DNA of 64,000 bases from SpSt-501 sp037481615 (GTDB lineage: Bacteria; Desulfobacterota; Desulfobacteria; Desulfobacterales; SpSt-501), in assembly GCA_037481615.1 (NCBI GenBank), contig JBBFLI010000007.1; one strand, written 5' to 3'. Both the position numbers and the translations under genes were made by a program. Shown here piece by piece: positions 9,601 through 17,236 of the stretch (position 1 is the stretch's first letter; every line of letters begins with the position of its first letter). The notes under the pieces are model-generated. The model was not told where the DNA came from, made no database searches, and saw only the letters and a program-made list of their open reading frames with translations.

Positions 9601-10375
9601 CGGAGGTGTCGCCGGGGCCGAAGAGGGCCTCGGCCTCGAAGGCCTCGATCGTGCCCGCGGCGATGCGCAGGGGCCCCCCGGGGTGGAGGAATTCCTGGAG
9701 CCGCGCGGGGTCGACCCCCCGGGTCGAGAGGTTGGCCCGCGTCGTCCCGGGGCTCCCCTCGTGGCGTCCCGCGAAGGAGAAGAATTCGAGCCCCTCGGCT
9801 GCGCCCGTGGCCGACCAGGAAAGCCCTTCCCGCCCGCCGCCCTCGACCGCGAGGGCGAGGTCCCGGAGAAGAAAGGCCCGCCCGCCGCCTTCCTCGAGGA
9901 GAAGCCGGCCGCCTCGGACGGTGACGCGGGCGGCCGGAAGCGACCGGGCGAGACGCTCGGCGAGGCCCGGGAAAACGGACAAATCGGGCAAGCCGGGGGA
10001 GGAAGGGGAGACCGCGGGAAGCGCGGCCTGGATCGCGGGGGCCTCGAGCGCGATCTCCTCGAGCGCCACCCGGCCGCGGAGGAGGGCGAAGGGGTCGAGG
10101 CAGAATTCGAGCCGCGGGGCTTCGAGGGTCGCCCCCTGCGGCCAGGAGAGCCGGAGGTCGGCGAGGGCCGCGCAGGGGCCCGGGAGGAGCCGCACGCGGA
10201 GGGCGCCGAAGGAGACGCGCGCCCCGGTTTCGGCCGCGAGGCGGCCCTCGAGGAAGCGCCGCGCCTCGCGGGAGTTCGCGATCGCCGTGGGGAGCACGGC
10301 GAGGAGCAGGACGGCGCAAAAAGCGGCGACGACGAGGGCGAGAAGAGCGATCTTGATCCGCGCCGGGATGCGCAT
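6632..10375 (-). CDS. Large AsmA-like / YhdP-like envelope protein
   Basis: 1,247 residues. The N-terminus has one membrane anchor (hydrophobic stretch around residues 8-30) followed by an AsmA-type region (SREARRFLEGRLAAETGARV), then a very long beta-rich, low-complexity repeat region. The last 150 residues form the conserved AsmA/DUF3971-like C-terminal domain. Family members are inner-membrane-anchored, periplasm-spanning proteins thought to form lipid-transfer grooves between the inner and outer membranes. Size and architecture fit YhdP/AsmA rather than TamB, since no TamA is nearby. The minus strand upstream shows TTGACT (10446-10451), but the -10 is poor. The gene is divergent from iscU. 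A large plus-strand open frame over the same region is a shadow. Confidence 0.8.
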   Translation of the reverse strand: MRIPARIKIALLALVVAAFCAVLLLAVLPTAIANSREARRFLEGRLAAETGARVSFGALRVRLLPGPCAALADLRLSWPQGATLEAPRLEFCLDPFALLRGRVALEEIALEAPAIQAALPAVSPSSPGLPDLSVFPGLAERLARSLPAARVTVRGGRLLLEEGGGRAFLLRDLALAVEGGGREGLSWSATGAAEGLEFFSFAGRHEGSPGTTRANLSTRGVDPARLQEFLHPGGPLRIAAGTIEAFEAEALFGPGDTSAITLTAGSAELLLETGGRRTALAIERLEARLGREGLRTHLSVPGLSFRNPAAALTLDAVVDDRATPRIQVTIAGRAGVERAREAALGLLGDFEDVRLLFEVLRAGNAPEVEVRLTGDTWSDLDRLDRLFLRGRLAGGRIRLPWVDLDLEEVNGEARIERGILHGRALSARTLGASGSEGSLDVGLSSANPLLSLDIAIEAELSPLPGLLARLVRIPAFREQMALVRDFSGTARGRLQLSGTHADVDVTVSARDLDLRGRYLPLPGPIAVRGGSFALEGRRVQAAGVEAEIGDSRLRGLGFGCLVGAGGETRLTAAADEAEIDLAQAADLLARLRPAGGLAVGRGRLSLRQARFEGDPLAAATWRLSAAGDLRGLSLEAAPLPGPLEVDQARLEFRGAGLAFRSPAVGLSRSRVTNLAGAFRWAQEPGLELAAERLHLDARDLVPLIAAAAPAAAGLFPADAAGTLRARDLEARIPLFRQDAGGLFLRAAIEEAAVGSALPGGRLALRSGEVSAAGGGLSLSGEAVSFGGATAREAVLEYAPGRRFHLAAPEVRIEAAEFLAALRRLPPAAAWLSEIESAGGALRLSPAEIDLPLDGSASAHLAFEAAPEDFSLAGPFLGAPLRLAGGHLRAGSREGPPAGLRLALAGIEAGLGPNAARVDGEIEAEGKAIRLSLDLTAGRLDLVRLAKDLEPLAGRRGAEPLEPTGRIGIAAERAVLGELEIAPLRMSLEPGGREGGVVWIERGALCGMLFMGRVGFAGGAIDAYLVPVVDARPLEETVPCLTRESSIASGNFNLDGALQARGRGEDLLRSATGRFAFVAEDGTIRKSPFFARLFTVLNLTELYRGSLPDFDSGGFDYRRSTAELELAGGKLYVREWTIDGPTLWMGGRGEIDLLQRTLDFTLMVSPFKTIDRIVNRIPGLGWILGGRLVAVPMKATGELKDPRIVPLSPEAVGTSLLEMLKRAILLPVRIIQPFIPGMEEIESGTIAR

Positions 10376-10466
10376 CCGGGGGCTCTTTCCGGGTCGGAGA
10401 CAGGGGCGTTCCCCGCATCTTCCCTTACCCGCAGAGACCGCGCGAAGTCAAACGGCGCCCCCGCGG

Positions 10467-10496
10467 TTGCATCCGTCGTCGGAACGGGAGTATAAG
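10467..10496 (+). promoter_or_regulatory. Possible sigma-70 promoter of the iscU/nifS-like operon
   Basis: TTGCAT (10467-10472), 18-base spacer, TATAAG (10491-10496). The -10 matches 5 of 6 positions, the -35 only 3 of 6. The start of transcription would leave a leader of about 75 bases. No clear Rrf2/IscR operator is visible. Confidence 0.4.
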
Positions 10497-10579
10497 GCGC
10501 TCGGCCCGGGCGGGCTTTACGCAGGGCGGGGAATGCTTACGCTCCGGGCCGGGGCAGAACACCCGAGGAGGCAATCGCG

Positions 10580-11095
10580 ATGATGTACAACCAGGTCGTG
10601 ATGGATCATTTCCGCAACCCCCGCAACGTCGGGGTGATCGAGGACGCCGACGGCGTGGGCGAGGTCGGAAACCCCCTCTGCGGCGACATGATGACCATCT
10701 ACCTCAAGGTCCGCGACGAGCGGATCGAGGACATCAAGTTCCAGACCTTCGGCTGCGGCTCGGCGATCGCCGTCTCGAGCATGCTGACCGAGATCGCCAA
10801 AGGCAAGACGATCGAGGAGGCCAAACGCATCACCAACCAGGATGTGGCCGAGGCCCTCCAGGGGCTGCCGAAGAACAAGCTGCACTGCTCCAACCTCGGC
10901 GCCGACGCCCTGCAGATGGCGATCCGCGACTACGAGGCCCGCAAGGCGGGGATCCGAAGGCCGGAGCCGAAGCGCAAGGACGAGCACGAGCATTCCCACG
11001 GGGACAAGTGCTACTGTCCGTACTGCGATGTCGAGGTCGAGGAGGGGGCGAGCTTCTGCGAGGCCTGCCAGCACGATCTGAAGGAAGAACACTGA
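10580..11095 (+). CDS. iscU: IscU/NifU-type Fe-S cluster scaffold with an added C-terminal zinc ribbon
   Basis: 171 residues. Residues 1-125 are an IscU/NifU N-terminal scaffold domain with all expected ligands: Cys34 and Asp36 in NPLCGD, Cys59 in FGCGSA, and Cys103 in LHCSNL. IscU assembles [2Fe-2S]/[4Fe-4S] clusters on these residues using sulfur from a cysteine desulfurase. After a charged His-rich linker, the last 30 residues add CYCPYCD and CEAC (Cys144, 146, 149, 160, 163), a zinc-ribbon-like tail not found in standard IscU. GAGGAGG lies shortly before the ATG. The NifS-like gene follows 34 bases downstream. The tail may bind metal or the unusual partner protein; that is inference. Confidence 0.88.
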   Translation: MMYNQVVMDHFRNPRNVGVIEDADGVGEVGNPLCGDMMTIYLKVRDERIEDIKFQTFGCGSAIAVSSMLTEIAKGKTIEEAKRITNQDVAEALQGLPKNKLHCSNLGADALQMAIRDYEARKAGIRRPEPKRKDEHEHSHGDKCYCPYCDVEVEEGASFCEACQHDLKEEH

Positions 11096-11129
11096 CCCGC
11101 GCAGGGGCTGCACCGGGGGAGGCCGGCCG

Positions 11130-12308
11130 ATGAGCTTCGTCAACCTGGATCACATCTCCGCGAACCCGCTCCTGCCCGAGGTGAAGCGGGCGATGATCGC
11201 GGCGATCGAGCACGATTACCACAACCCCTCGAGCCAGCACCGGCGGGGGGAGGAGGCGGCCGCGGCGCTCGAGCAGGCCCGCGCCGAGGTGGCGCGGCTG
11301 GTCAACGCCGAGGACCCCCGGGAGATCGTCTTCACCTCGGGGGGGACGGAGTCGGTCAACCACGCGATCAAGGGGGTGGCGCTCGCGAACGCCGACCGGG
11401 GCCGGCACATCGTCACGACGAACATCGAGCACAACGCCGTGATCCGCAGCCTCCGGAGGCTGAAGTCCCAGGGCTTCACGGTGACGAGCCTCTCGGTCGA
11501 CGGGCACGGCCGCGTGGACCCCGCGGCCGTGGCCGCGGCGATCACGCCGGAGACGATCCTCGTCTCGGTCATGCACGCGAACAACGAGACCGGGACGCTG
11601 CAGCCGATCGCCGAGATCGCGGCCGTCGCCCGGGAGAGGAAGGTCCTCTTCCACACCGACGCCGTGGACTCCGTGGGGGTCGTGCCCTTCGATGTGCGGC
11701 AGATCGGGGCCGATCTGGTGAGCTTCGCCGCCAACGCCTTCTACGGGCCGGCCGGCGTGGGCGGGCTCTACATCCGCAAGGGCGTGAAGATCTTTCCGCT
11801 CCTCGACGGCGGGGTCCAGGAGCACAACAAGCGGGCCGGGACCGAGAACCTGATCGGGATCCTCGGCATGGGGGCCGCGGCCGCGCTCGCCCGGCGCGAA
11901 CTCGCCTCCCGCACGGCGCATCTCTCGCGGCTGAAGACGCTCTTTCTCGAGGGGCTCGCGGCGGAGATCGACGAGGTGATCGTGAACACGCACCCCGTGC
12001 ACAGCCTGCCGCACCTCGTCTCGGCCTCCATCCGCTACGTCGAGGGGGAGAGCGTCATGCTCATGCTCGACGACGAGGGCTTCGGGGTCTCGACCCGCTC
12101 GGCCTGCGCGACGGGGTCGCTCCGGGCCTCGCACGTGCTGCTCTCCCTCGGGCTGAGCCACGCGGACGCCCAGGGGACGATCCTCGTCTCCTTCGGCCTC
12201 GAGAACACCGAGGAGGACGTGCGCCGCTTTCTCGCCGCGCTCAAGAAGGTCGTCACCACCCTGCGCGGCATCTCGCCCCTCTACCGCAAGAAGGCCTCCA
12301 CGGGTTGA
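11130..12308 (+). CDS. NifS/IscS-like protein lacking the PLP-binding lysine
   Basis: 392 residues, aligning along its full length with cysteine desulfurases of the class-V aminotransferase fold. Conserved features include His101 (IEHNAV), Asp177 (HTDAV), the MHANNETG block and the catalytic-loop Cys326 (TRSACATGS). However, the Schiff-base lysine is gone: where IscS has SGHKIYGPKG this protein reads AANAFYGPAG, so the His-Lys pair is Asn202-Ala203 and the second Lys is Ala208. The usual DNNATT start is replaced by LDHISANP. The gene sits 34 bases after iscU in an apparent operon. Without the lysine, ordinary PLP-dependent desulfurase chemistry is not expected; it may be a pseudo-enzyme, a sulfur-transfer partner working through Cys326, or use the cofactor non-covalently. 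Confidence 0.8.
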   Translation: MSFVNLDHISANPLLPEVKRAMIAAIEHDYHNPSSQHRRGEEAAAALEQARAEVARLVNAEDPREIVFTSGGTESVNHAIKGVALANADRGRHIVTTNIEHNAVIRSLRRLKSQGFTVTSLSVDGHGRVDPAAVAAAITPETILVSVMHANNETGTLQPIAEIAAVARERKVLFHTDAVDSVGVVPFDVRQIGADLVSFAANAFYGPAGVGGLYIRKGVKIFPLLDGGVQEHNKRAGTENLIGILGMGAAAALARRELASRTAHLSRLKTLFLEGLAAEIDEVIVNTHPVHSLPHLVSASIRYVEGESVMLMLDDEGFGVSTRSACATGSLRASHVLLSLGLSHADAQGTILVSFGLENTEEDVRRFLAALKKVVTTLRGISPLYRKKASTG

Positions 12309-12317
12309 GGACCCCTC

Positions 12318-13043
12318 GTGGCGGAGCAGCCCTTCGACCGCGTCGCCCGCGACTACGAGGCGATCCACGAAAAAAGCCTCCCCCCCGGGGTCCACAGCGG
12401 GGAGTTCGTCCGGCAGAAGGCCGAGACCCTCGCCCCCCTCTTTTCCCTCGAGGCGGCCGGAGGCTTCGACTACCTCGACTTCGGCTGCGGCAACGGGAGG
12501 CTGTTCGCCGCGCTCGCGCGGGAGCCGCGCCTGCGGGCCGCCCTGGAAGCCGGACGGTTGCGCTTCTTCGGCTACGACCCCTCGGGGGAGTCGATCGCCG
12601 CGGCCCGCGGGATCGTCGCCCCGCTTCCGGTCCGGCTCGCAAGCCGACTGGAGGATCTGCCGCCGCAGGTGCGCTTCGATCTCGTCGTGAGCTGCAACGT
12701 CTTCCACCACATCGCCCCCGCCGAGCGGCCGCAGACGGTGGAAAGGCTTCGCGGGCTGCTCAAGCCGGCGGGGCGGGTTTTGATCTGGGAGCACAACCCG
12801 TTCAACCCCTTCGCCCGGCTCGTCGTGGCGGCCTGCCCCTTCGACCGCGGGGCGGTGCTGCTGCCGCTCGCCGAGGCGAGCGCCCTCTTTGCGCGCGCCC
12901 GTCTGCGACGGGTCGCCCACGCCTATGTGAACGTCGTCCCGCCCGGCTGGGGGCGCCTCCCCGGGGCCGCACGGCTCGAGCGCAGGCTTTCCCGTCACCC
13001 GTTCGGCGCCCAGTACTGGGCGCTCTTCGCGCGCGATGCCTAA
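12318..13043 (+). CDS. Class I SAM-dependent methyltransferase
   Basis: 241 residues from a GTG start 9 bases after the NifS-like stop codon, with GAGG in front. The SAM-binding motif I is YLDFGCGNGR near residue 55, followed by an acidic motif II region (FFGYDPS) and the DLVVSCNVFHH block typical of ubiE/Methyltransf_11-type enzymes. The C-terminal part is less conserved and substrate cannot be assigned. The next gene overlaps it by 8 bases and is another methyltransferase, so the two are translationally coupled, probably in the same transcript as iscU and the NifS-like gene. Targets may be lipids or small molecules; nothing here decides that. Confidence 0.75.
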   Translation: MAEQPFDRVARDYEAIHEKSLPPGVHSGEFVRQKAETLAPLFSLEAAGGFDYLDFGCGNGRLFAALAREPRLRAALEAGRLRFFGYDPSGESIAAARGIVAPLPVRLASRLEDLPPQVRFDLVVSCNVFHHIAPAERPQTVERLRGLLKPAGRVLIWEHNPFNPFARLVVAACPFDRGAVLLPLAEASALFARARLRRVAHAYVNVVPPGWGRLPGAARLERRLSRHPFGAQYWALFARDA

Positions 13044-13686
13044 CCCGGTCGCCTCGGCCTGGAGGATCTACCGCGGAGCCCCGCTCCCCGTGCGGCTGCA
13101 CGTGCTCGTCCGGGCGCTCACCTGCCCCCTGGGCGCGCTCGCCGCGCGCTTCCCGCGGGAGGGGACCGCACTCGATGTCGGCTGCGGGCACGGCCTGCTC
13201 GTCCACCTCCTCGCCCGCGACCCCCGCAGGCCGCGGTTGCGGCTTGCGGGCATCGACCACGACGCCGCGAAGATCCGCGCCGCCCGCGCCGTCCCCGCGC
13301 CGCGCGCGCGCTTCTGGGCGCTCCCCCTGGAGGCCCTCCCCGCGGCGGCCTTCGATTTCGTCTCCGTCGTGGACGTCCTCTACACCGTGCGGCGGGACTC
13401 CTGGCCCGGCCTGCTCGCCGGCTGCCGCCGCGTGCTCAAGCCCGGCGGCGCGCTCCTGCTCAAGGAGGTGATCGACCGGCCGCGCTGGAAGCACCGCGCG
13501 ATCCTGCTCCAGGAGACGGTCTCGGTCCGGCTGCTCGGGATCACGAAGGGCGACCCCCCGCACTTCGAGTCCCCCGCGGGTTACGCCCGCGCGCTCCGGG
13601 AGTCGGGGTTTTCCCCCTTCGAGGAAGCCCCCCTATCGTCCTTCCACTGGGTGAGCCATTACCTGATCCTCGCCCGCCGCCGCTGA
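13036..13686 (+). CDS. Class I SAM-dependent methyltransferase, coupled to the previous one
   Basis: 216 residues. Motif I is ALDVGCGHGLL around residue 48, followed by LAGIDHD and the FDFVSVVDVLYTV block. The start ATG overlaps the end of the upstream methyltransferase gene by 8 bases, so translation is probably coupled. The 3' end overlaps by 54 bases with the convergent YdjC-family gene. The second half (KEVIDRPRWKHRAILLQETV) resembles small methyltransferases associated with polyketide or lipid modification, but the substrate is unknown. The pairing of two different methyltransferases suggests two steps in one pathway; this is inference. Confidence 0.72.
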   Translation: MPNPVASAWRIYRGAPLPVRLHVLVRALTCPLGALAARFPREGTALDVGCGHGLLVHLLARDPRRPRLRLAGIDHDAAKIRAARAVPAPRARFWALPLEALPAAAFDFVSVVDVLYTVRRDSWPGLLAGCRRVLKPGGALLLKEVIDRPRWKHRAILLQETVSVRLLGITKGDPPHFESPAGYARALRESGFSPFEEAPLSSFHWVSHYLILARRR

Positions 13687-14538
13687 CCCGTCCCCCCCGC
13701 GGAAGCCGCAGAGGCGGATCCCGCGCCGGGCGACGAGGGCGCGCACGCGCGCCGAGGTGAGCGCCCGGAGTTCCTCCTCGTGGCGGTAGCCCCAGGCGGC
13801 GACCTCCGGCATCGAAGGGGAGAGGCCGGGGTGGCACATGAGCTCGGTCGTCGTCCCCCCCTCGAGGCCCGAGAGCAGGGCGATCAGCCGCTCCTCGGTG
13901 AGGCACCCGCCGTCCAGGAAGCCCGCAAAGCGGGGGGCCGCGGGAGGGCGCGGCAGCCGGCGGGCGCGCGCGCAGAGCACCCGCAGCGCCAGAAGCCCCG
14001 GCAGGCGGAAGAGGCGCGCCGCGGGGACCCCCCGGCGGGGGAGGCGCTCGGCGGGGAGGCGCACCGTTTCGATCCCGAAGCGGGCGGCGAGATCGAGGAT
14101 GCGCTCGAAGACGCCGGGCAGCAGATGGACGTGCTGGTGGCTGTCGAGGTGCGAGGGGCGGAGGCCTGCGGCGCGGATGCGCTCGATCTGCAGGCGCGCC
14201 TCGGTTTCGAGATCCTCCCCGCGGATGCGGCCGGCGAGCCAGCGCCGGGCGAAGGCCCCGGCCGAGGGGGGAAGCCTCCCGCCGGGGCAGGTGAGGGTGT
14301 TCCCGGCCCCGGAGAGGGCCGGCTCGGCCACGAAGGCGAGGTGGACGCCCACGTCGAGACGGGGGGCGGCGTGCAGGCGGAGAACGGCGTCCTCGAAGCC
14401 GCGTCCCGTCGCCAGCAGCGAGGCGGCGGTCACGATCCCCTCGCGGTGGGCGCGGAGGATGCCCGCGTTCACCTCGGCGCACAGGCCGAGGTCGTCGGCG
14501 TTGACGATCAGCCGCGGGGGGGGGCGGCGCTCAGTCAT
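13633..14538 (-). CDS. YdjC/ChbG-family carbohydrate deacetylase
   Basis: 301 residues, the usual family length. The metal-binding start VNADDLGLC, the GVHLAF block and SHLDSHQHVHLLP are hallmarks of the YdjC fold, which removes acetyl groups from N-acetylated sugars using a divalent metal (the Asp and His residues seen here). HpnK of hopanoid gene clusters belongs to the same family, but no hopanoid genes are present. The start codon overlaps the stop of the upstream GT2 gene (ATGACTGA), so the two are coupled. In context it probably deacetylates the sugar that the glycosyltransferases move onto or off a polyprenyl carrier; that is inference. Confidence 0.8.
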   Translation of the reverse strand: MTERRPPPRLIVNADDLGLCAEVNAGILRAHREGIVTAASLLATGRGFEDAVLRLHAAPRLDVGVHLAFVAEPALSGAGNTLTCPGGRLPPSAGAFARRWLAGRIRGEDLETEARLQIERIRAAGLRPSHLDSHQHVHLLPGVFERILDLAARFGIETVRLPAERLPRRGVPAARLFRLPGLLALRVLCARARRLPRPPAAPRFAGFLDGGCLTEERLIALLSGLEGGTTTELMCHPGLSPSMPEVAAWGYRHEEELRALTSARVRALVARRGIRLCGFRGGDGSAAAGEDQVMAHPVEGR

Positions 14539-15517
14539 GGACGGGCGGCCGGGTGCCGGGGAAATTCACGATCTCGCTCACGATGAAACGCGGCCTCCGG
14601 CGCACCTCGACCACCATGCGGCCGATGTACTCGCCGAGGACGCCCAGGTAGATGAAGAGGAGAAAGAAGAGCAACGAGAGCACCATCAGGGTCGAGGCCC
14701 AGCCGGGGACGACCCCCTTGCCGAAGAAGCGGCCGAAGAAGGAGTAGAGGATGCCGCCGGCGGAGACGAGGCTGCCGACCAGCCCGATCAGGATCCCGAT
14801 GCGCAGCGGCATGATCGAAAAGGAGCTCACCCCGCTCCAGCCGAGCCGGATCATCTTCTTCAGGCTGTACTGCGAGACGCCGTGCACCCGCCTTCCCGGC
14901 CGGTAGGGCAGGCTGCAGGCGGGGAACCCGATCCACTCCGTGAGCCCCCGCAGGAAGAGCCCCTCCTCGCGGAAGCGGACGAGCTCGTTCAGGGCCTGGC
15001 GGTCGAGGAGGCGGAAATCGGCCAGGCCCGGCTGCAGTTCCACGCCGCTCAGGAAGGAAAAGAGCCGGTAGAAGGCCCGCGAGGAGACCCGCTTGAACCA
15101 GGAGAGCTCGGAGGGCGTCTCCTCGCGAAGCGTCTTCACCACGAGGTAGCCCTCGCGCCACTTGGCGAGCATCTGCGGCACGAGCTCGACGGGGTGCTGG
15201 AGATCGCCATCCATGGTGACGACCGCCCGGCCCGCGGCCGCCTCCATGCCGGCGAGCAGCGCGTACTGGTGCCCGAAGTTGCGCGAAAGGCGAAGCCCGC
15301 GCACTTCGGGGCTCTCGGCCGCGAGCGCCCGGATCTCCCGCCAGGTCCCGTCGCGGCTGCCGTCGTCGACGAAGATGAGCTCCCAGGGGGCGATCCCGTG
15401 GGCCGCGAGCACTTCGCGCAGCCGGCCGTGGAGGAGCCGGATGTTCTTCTCCTCGTTGTAGGCCGGGACCACGACGCTCAGCAGGATCCCGTCCGGGGGG
15501 GGAGGGCTTGGGTTCAT
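14531..15517 (-). CDS. Family 2 glycosyltransferase, polyprenyl-phosphate type (GtrB/DPM1-like)
   Basis: 328 residues. The N-terminal GT-A domain shows VVPAYNEEKNI, FVDDGSRDGT and the metal-binding DGDLQHP motif, followed by two C-terminal membrane segments (IGILIGLVGSLVSAGGI and TLMVLSLLFFLLFIYLG). This matches GtrB/ArnC/DPM1-like enzymes that transfer a sugar from a nucleotide donor to undecaprenyl phosphate on the cytoplasmic side. It starts 1 base after the GT-C gene stop and overlaps the YdjC gene by 8 bases. The three therefore form a tight set: sugar-lipid synthesis, deacetylation and a GT-C acceptor transfer. The transferred sugar is unknown. Confidence 0.85.
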   Translation of the reverse strand: MNPSPPPPDGILLSVVVPAYNEEKNIRLLHGRLREVLAAHGIAPWELIFVDDGSRDGTWREIRALAAESPEVRGLRLSRNFGHQYALLAGMEAAAGRAVVTMDGDLQHPVELVPQMLAKWREGYLVVKTLREETPSELSWFKRVSSRAFYRLFSFLSGVELQPGLADFRLLDRQALNELVRFREEGLFLRGLTEWIGFPACSLPYRPGRRVHGVSQYSLKKMIRLGWSGVSSFSIMPLRIGILIGLVGSLVSAGGILYSFFGRFFGKGVVPGWASTLMVLSLLFFLLFIYLGVLGEYIGRMVVEVRRRPRFIVSEIVNFPGTRPPVHD

Positions 15518-15518
15518 T

Positions 15519-16685
15519 TCAACTCGTCCAGTAGTGGTTCACGAAACAGAGGGTGTAGAGCGCCTGGAGCAGGCTCGAGCCGAAGAGCCAGGCGAAGCGC
15601 AGCGCGAGGGGGCCGACCGCCGCTCCGGCGAGATGGATCGGGAAGAGGACCATCGTGTAGCGCGCGGCCCCGAGCAGGCTCCCGCTGCCGACCGCGACCC
15701 CGAGGGTGACGAGCACATAGAGGCCGTAGGAGGCCCGCAGCCGGAAGAGGGCCCAGAGCCCCGCCGCCGCCGCCGTGGCGAGGAAGAAGTAGTCGAGCAG
15801 CCGCACGACGAGCCCCGGGGCGTTGCGTGCGGCGAGATCCGCGGCCGTCACGGCGAGATCGCGGCCGAATTTTCGCTGGGCCTCGAAGAAGAGAAAGAAA
15901 TCGCCGAAGACGATCTGGTGGTGGAGAAAGAAGAGGAGCAGCCCGAGGGGGGCGAGCGCGAGCGCGAAGACGCGGCGCGTGAGCAGCCCGCGGACGCCGT
16001 AGGCGTGGAGGAACTCGAAGGCGAGGAGGACTGCGGCGAAGAGGCCGGCGACGCGCGTCGCCGAGGCGAGTGCGGCGAACAGACCGGCCAGCCAGAAGCG
16101 CCTGCGCCGTGCGGCGAGCAGCATCGAAAGGGTGAGGAAGAGGAAGAGCGACTCCGAATAGACCGCGTTCAGAAAGAACGCCGCCGGGTGGGCGAGGAGA
16201 AAGACCACGGGGAGCACGGGGTCGATCCCCGGGTGGAACTCCCGGGCGAGACGGACGAGGACGACCGCCGCCAGCGTGAGGCACAGGCTGCTCACGAGCC
16301 AGCCGGCGAGCACGAGGTCTCCCCCCGCGGCGTGCCCCGCCAGGCGGACGAGGAGCGGGTAGAGGGGAAAGAAGACGACGTTCGCCTGGTCGCTTTCGCG
16401 CAGGTAGTAGCCGTTGCGGGCGATGTCGAGGTACCAGTAGGCGTCCCAGCGGTCGTGGAGGGCGATCACATCCCAGTCCGGCGCAACCGGCCGGACCGTC
16501 TGCGGGCTGATCCACTCGAGGGAGGTGTCCGGGGGGAGCTCGAAACGGTTGAAGGCGAGCAGGGCGAAGAGGTTGGCGACGACGAGCCAGGCCGCGACCA
16601 GCGTGACCGCCGTCCACGCCCCCCCGGGGCTCTGCCGGGGGGGGGGCGCGGAAAACGCCGGGGATGCCTGCTCGTTTGGGCGCAT
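15519..16685 (-). CDS. GT-C-type mannosyltransferase-like membrane protein (PIG-V/Gpi18-related)
   Basis: 388 residues with about nine hydrophobic segments. RWDAYWYLDIARNGY, FFPLYPLLVR and NAVYSESLFLFLT are the characteristic motifs of the bacterial proteins related to PIG-V mannosyltransferases, which use polyprenyl-phosphate sugars on the outer face of the membrane. The conserved Arg-Trp-Asp after the first long loop fits the catalytic acidic residue. The GT2 gene that could make its sugar-lipid donor starts 1 base after this stop codon. The upstream thioesterase gene is 86 bases away, so this could also belong to the long run of minus-strand genes that begins at 20.3 kb. Confidence 0.78.
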   Translation of the reverse strand: MRPNEQASPAFSAPPPRQSPGGAWTAVTLVAAWLVVANLFALLAFNRFELPPDTSLEWISPQTVRPVAPDWDVIALHDRWDAYWYLDIARNGYYLRESDQANVVFFPLYPLLVRLAGHAAGGDLVLAGWLVSSLCLTLAAVVLVRLAREFHPGIDPVLPVVFLLAHPAAFFLNAVYSESLFLFLTLSMLLAARRRRFWLAGLFAALASATRVAGLFAAVLLAFEFLHAYGVRGLLTRRVFALALAPLGLLLFFLHHQIVFGDFFLFFEAQRKFGRDLAVTAADLAARNAPGLVVRLLDYFFLATAAAAGLWALFRLRASYGLYVLVTLGVAVGSGSLLGAARYTMVLFPIHLAGAAVGPLALRFAWLFGSSLLQALYTLCFVNHYWTS

Positions 16686-16771
16686 GGAACCTTACCGGCC
16701 TCGGGGGTTCCGGGGTCTTCCCCCCGCGGGTGCGGAGGCGGCGAGGAAGGTAGCCGAGATCTCCTGGGCGA

Positions 16772-17236
16772 TCAAGGCGTTCCCCCGGCCTGCGCCTCGA
16801 TCCGCGCGATCGCCCGGCGCACGGCCTCCGGCACTTCCGTCTTGCGCTTTTCGCGGTAGTCGAAGCACACGACGGTCCCCTCGCCCTCGGCCGCGATGCG
16901 CCCGAGGGCGGCGCTCCAGACCGCGTAGCGCATGCGGAAGCGGTCCGCCGCGACCTCCTCCACGGTCGCCCCCACGGTCACGCGGTCGGGGTAGGCGAGA
17001 GCGGCCCGGAAACGGCAGCTCGCTTGCGCGAGGATGGGCCCGACCGGGTTCCGGCCGATGAAGTCGGGGCAGCCGAGCCGCTCGAAGTAGGTCATGCGTG
17101 CGGTTTCGAACCAGCGGAAGTAGACGACGTTGTTCACGTGGCCGTAGGCGTCCATCTCCCCCCAGACCACGGGCAGCTCGACCCGCACGGGAAAGCGCGA
17201 GAGAGCGGCGGCGGCCGCATCCGGGGTTTCCTTCAT
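16772..17236 (-). CDS. Acyl-CoA thioesterase of the 4-hydroxybenzoyl-CoA thioesterase (YbgC) family
   Basis: 154 residues with a hot-dog fold signature: WGEMDAYGHVNNVVYFRWFE, where Asp29 is the usual catalytic acid and His33 the helper. Family members hydrolyse short or aromatic acyl-CoA thioesters in the cytoplasm. Its ATG overlaps the stop of the upstream lipoprotein gene (ATGA at 17233-17236), so the pair is translationally coupled. There is no Tol-Pal cluster nearby, which argues against a strict ybgC label. Substrate not determinable. Confidence 0.82.
   Translation of the reverse strand: MKETPDAAAAALSRFPVRVELPVVWGEMDAYGHVNNVVYFRWFETARMTYFERLGCPDFIGRNPVGPILAQASCRFRAALAYPDRVTVGATVEEVAADRFRMRYAVWSAALGRIAAEGEGTVVCFDYREKRKTEVPEAVRRAIARIEAQAGGTP

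Noticed and set aside
6167..10495. Plus-strand open frame of more than 1,400 codons
   Set aside because: It lies antisense to the AsmA-like gene and is composed mostly of Arg, Gly, Pro and Glu-rich shadow sequence; GC-rich DNA produces such frames. No domain or ribosome site supports it.
12318..13686. UbiE/quinone methyltransferases
   Set aside because: The motifs are only general Methyltransf_11/25-type; nothing ties these two genes to quinone synthesis.
13633..14538. Hopanoid HpnK
   Set aside because: HpnK belongs to the same YdjC family, but no squalene-hopene or other hpn genes lie nearby; the glycosyltransferase neighbours suit a sugar-lipid role.
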